This document shows, piece by piece, positions 8,885 through 10,503 of a stretch of DNA of 10,503 bases (positions are counted from its first letter, which is position 1; the number at the start of each line of letters is the position of its first letter). The stretch covers positions 1-10,503 of the forward strand of contig JNEM01010127.1 in NCBI GenBank assembly GCA_000697335.1. The letters run 5' to 3'. The translations under genes were made by a program, and so were the position numbers. The notes beneath the pieces were generated by a model. That model searched no databases, had not been told where the DNA came from, and saw only the letters and a list, made by a program, of their open reading frames with translations. This DNA comes from Conidiobolus incongruus B7586 (Eukaryota > Entomophthoromycota > Entomophthoromycetes > Entomophthorales > Conidiobolaceae).

Positions 8885-9230
8885 TGAAATAATGGGGAAT
8901 TTTTTAATTTCTGATTTTTCAAACATATTATTAGTTTGAAATAAATTAATATATACAAAATTAATAGGAAATTATTTTTTTTAATATAATATATATATAT
9001 ATATATATTAATTTTTTGATTAAATAACTAATTTTTTAAAATTGATTGTTTAATTTAATTATACTTAAATTAAATAGTGATTATCAAAAGTTTTTTATTT
9101 TAATAGTAATAAAATTTAACTATAACCCCTCTAAAAATTATTTAAAATTTGCAAGCAGCTTTTAATAATAAAATATTATTTAAATCAACAATTTATTACT
9201 TGGTATATTATTTTAAAGCTAAAAAAAATT
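8885..9230 (+). repeat. Dispersed AT-rich repeat, copy B
   Basis: Second plus-strand copy, in direct orientation to copy A. The offset is 357 bp at the left landmark (ATTTCTGAT at 8907) and 401 bp at GATTATCAAAAG (9079-9090), so about 44 bp of extra sequence sits between these marks, in the stretch that includes an AT microsatellite. Its left part matches copy C especially well (AATTTTTTAATTTC followed by TTTCAAACATATTA). The tail from about 9152 also matches 10061 onward. No ORF is present. Confidence 0.72.
8989..9008. repeat. (AT)10 microsatellite
   Basis: Ten uninterrupted AT units inside repeat copy B. The inverted copy at 1-250 also has AT runs at the corresponding place but shorter ones. 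It is likely length-variable. Confidence 0.9.
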
Positions 9231-9565
9231 ATCTAAAATTTATTAAAATCTAAAAAACTAACTTCAACTATTACTTTTTTAATTATTAATAGAGTAAAAA
9301 AATATATTGAAAAATATTTTTTTACTTTAGTTAAAGAGTTATCTAAGTGCTTTAATATTAGTTTTATAAGTATTTTATATATATTAAAGTTTAAACTCAA
9401 ATTAATAAATATAAATATAAAATAGATACCTTGTAATTTAATTAAAGCTTAAAAAAAGCTAGAATAGCTATTATTAAACAAAACTTATTAAAATATTACT
9501 AGAAGCTTAAACTTTTATAATAAATAATTACAATTGATGAATCTTAAATTTTTATATATAATCCT
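9152..9565 (+). repeat. Degenerate 0.91-kb direct repeat, first copy
   Basis: Matches 10061-10480 in the same orientation at an almost constant offset: 909 bp at CAAGCAGCTTTTAATAATA versus CAAAAAGCTATTAATAATA, 916 bp at ATTAAAGTTTAA, and 915 bp at AATCTTAA. The match is best from about 9290 on and I judge it by eye at roughly three bases in four. It overlaps the tail of repeat copy B. No protein-coding trace remains in any frame. Confidence 0.65.
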
Positions 9566-10060
9566 TAATTAAAATACAAATCAAAATGTTAGATTAAGCT
9601 AAATAAACTTTTTATACAGATCCTTTTAAGTAAACATTTTATTATTAAATAAATGTTAATTATTATAATAAATTATAATAATATATGCTATTTTTATTTA
9701 ATTCTTGAAGGAAAATCAATTAATAATAAACTTTATATTATTTTTTTAAATAAAATTATATTTAATTAGTGTTCTCAATATAATTTGAGAAAACCTATTA
9801 TTTTGCATAATAATTACAAAATATATAAATCTAAAGCTATAAAAAACTTTTTAATTAAAAATAACTAGAAAAAACTACCATATTTAGTATATTCTTTAGA
9901 TTATAACCTATATAATTATAATTGCTTTAGGTAATTAAAAAACCAGCTTATAAGATAGAAAATTTATATAGGAAAATTTAATTAATTTATAAAATATCAA
10001 ATTTCAGCTTTTAATAAAAAGAATTATTTTTTAAATATTAAAATTTTGTTAAAAATATTA
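9566..10060. other. AT-rich interval between the two direct-repeat copies, nothing recognised
   Basis: About 500 bp of AT-rich DNA with no CpG, no open frame of useful length and no similarity I can see to the rest of the window. It may be the central part of the 0.91-kb repeat unit, whose second copy would continue past the window end. Confidence 0.5.
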
Positions 10061-10480
10061 CAAAAAGCTATTAATAATAAAAAAACTATTAAATTTATAT
10101 TATATATTTATTTTAATATACTATATATTAAAATATTTATTTATTTTTAATCACAAAAAATTCCTATTATTAAAAATATAAAATAATAATATTTTTTAAA
10201 AGTAATCAGTTATAAAATATATTAAATAAAATTTTTTTTATTTTAACTAAAAAATTATCTATGTAATTTAATATGAACTATATAGATATATAAAATATAT
10301 TAAAGTTTAAGCTTAAATTAATCAGTAATATTATATAATAAATATTTTATAATTTAATAAAATCTTAGAAAAATTAAAATAACTATAGTTAATGAAAACT
10401 TAATAAATTATCATTACAAGATAAAGTTTTTATAATAAATTTTTATTATTAATAAATCTTAAGTTTATATTTATATTTTT
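10061..10480 (+). repeat. Degenerate 0.91-kb direct repeat, second copy
   Basis: Partner of 9152-9565. The colinear landmarks include AAAATATATTAAA, TTATCTA, ATTAAAGTTTAA, TTTTATAATAAAT and AATCTTAA in the same order. The unit probably runs beyond the right edge of the window. Family unknown; no coding potential. Confidence 0.65.
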
Positions 10481-10503
10481 TTACTTATATATATAATAAA
10501 ATA

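Noticed and set aside
8989-9008. AT-run as a telomeric or origin element
   Set aside because: It is a simple dinucleotide microsatellite; no telomere-type repeat or origin consensus is evident.

Overview
The window is a very AT-rich stretch of eukaryotic nuclear DNA holding two intact, intron-bearing cytochrome P450 genes in head-to-head (divergent) orientation. They are set in long gene-free spacers and flanked on the right by decayed repeats. Short spliceosomal introns (51 and 55 bp, GTAAG donors), a membrane-anchored microsomal-type P450 and an HxxxR-type helix C resembling fungal P450s suggest a fungus. From remembered resemblance of the protein style and the low GC, I favour an early-diverging lineage such as Entomophthoromycotina (Conidiobolus-like). 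This placement is inference, not something the sequence proves.

Layout. 1-250: a dispersed AT-rich repeat in minus orientation, cut by the window edge. 394-1912 (minus): P450 gene A, 487 aa, one intron. 1913-6281: a 4.37 kb spacer with one TATA-type promoter at each end, a few palindromes and no convincing gene. 6282-7796 (plus): P450 gene B, also 487 aa, with its intron at exactly the same codon boundary. 7797-8530: plain AT-rich flank. 8533-10503: a repeat island with two plus-strand copies of the 1-250 repeat, then a pair of degenerate direct repeats about 0.91 kb apart. I see no CpG at all in it after 8582.

The two P450s are paralogues from an inverted duplication. Their relation is a strong mosaic. 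Coding DNA is about 71% identical over the first 294 bp, 99.5% identical (3 differences) over the next 596 bp, then about 82% to the end of exon 1 and 84% in exon 2 (hand counts). Synonymous sites are equally homogenised in the middle block, so the best reading is recent ectopic gene conversion between the two inverted copies. The block runs from helix B/C to the start of helix I, most of the substrate-pocket region. The membrane anchor, SRS5 and C-terminal half stay different, as do the promoters.

Both enzymes should act as ER-bound monooxygenases with a separate P450 reductase, which is not in the window. Their substrates cannot be told from sequence. No RNA genes, CRISPR arrays or autonomous mobile elements were recognised.
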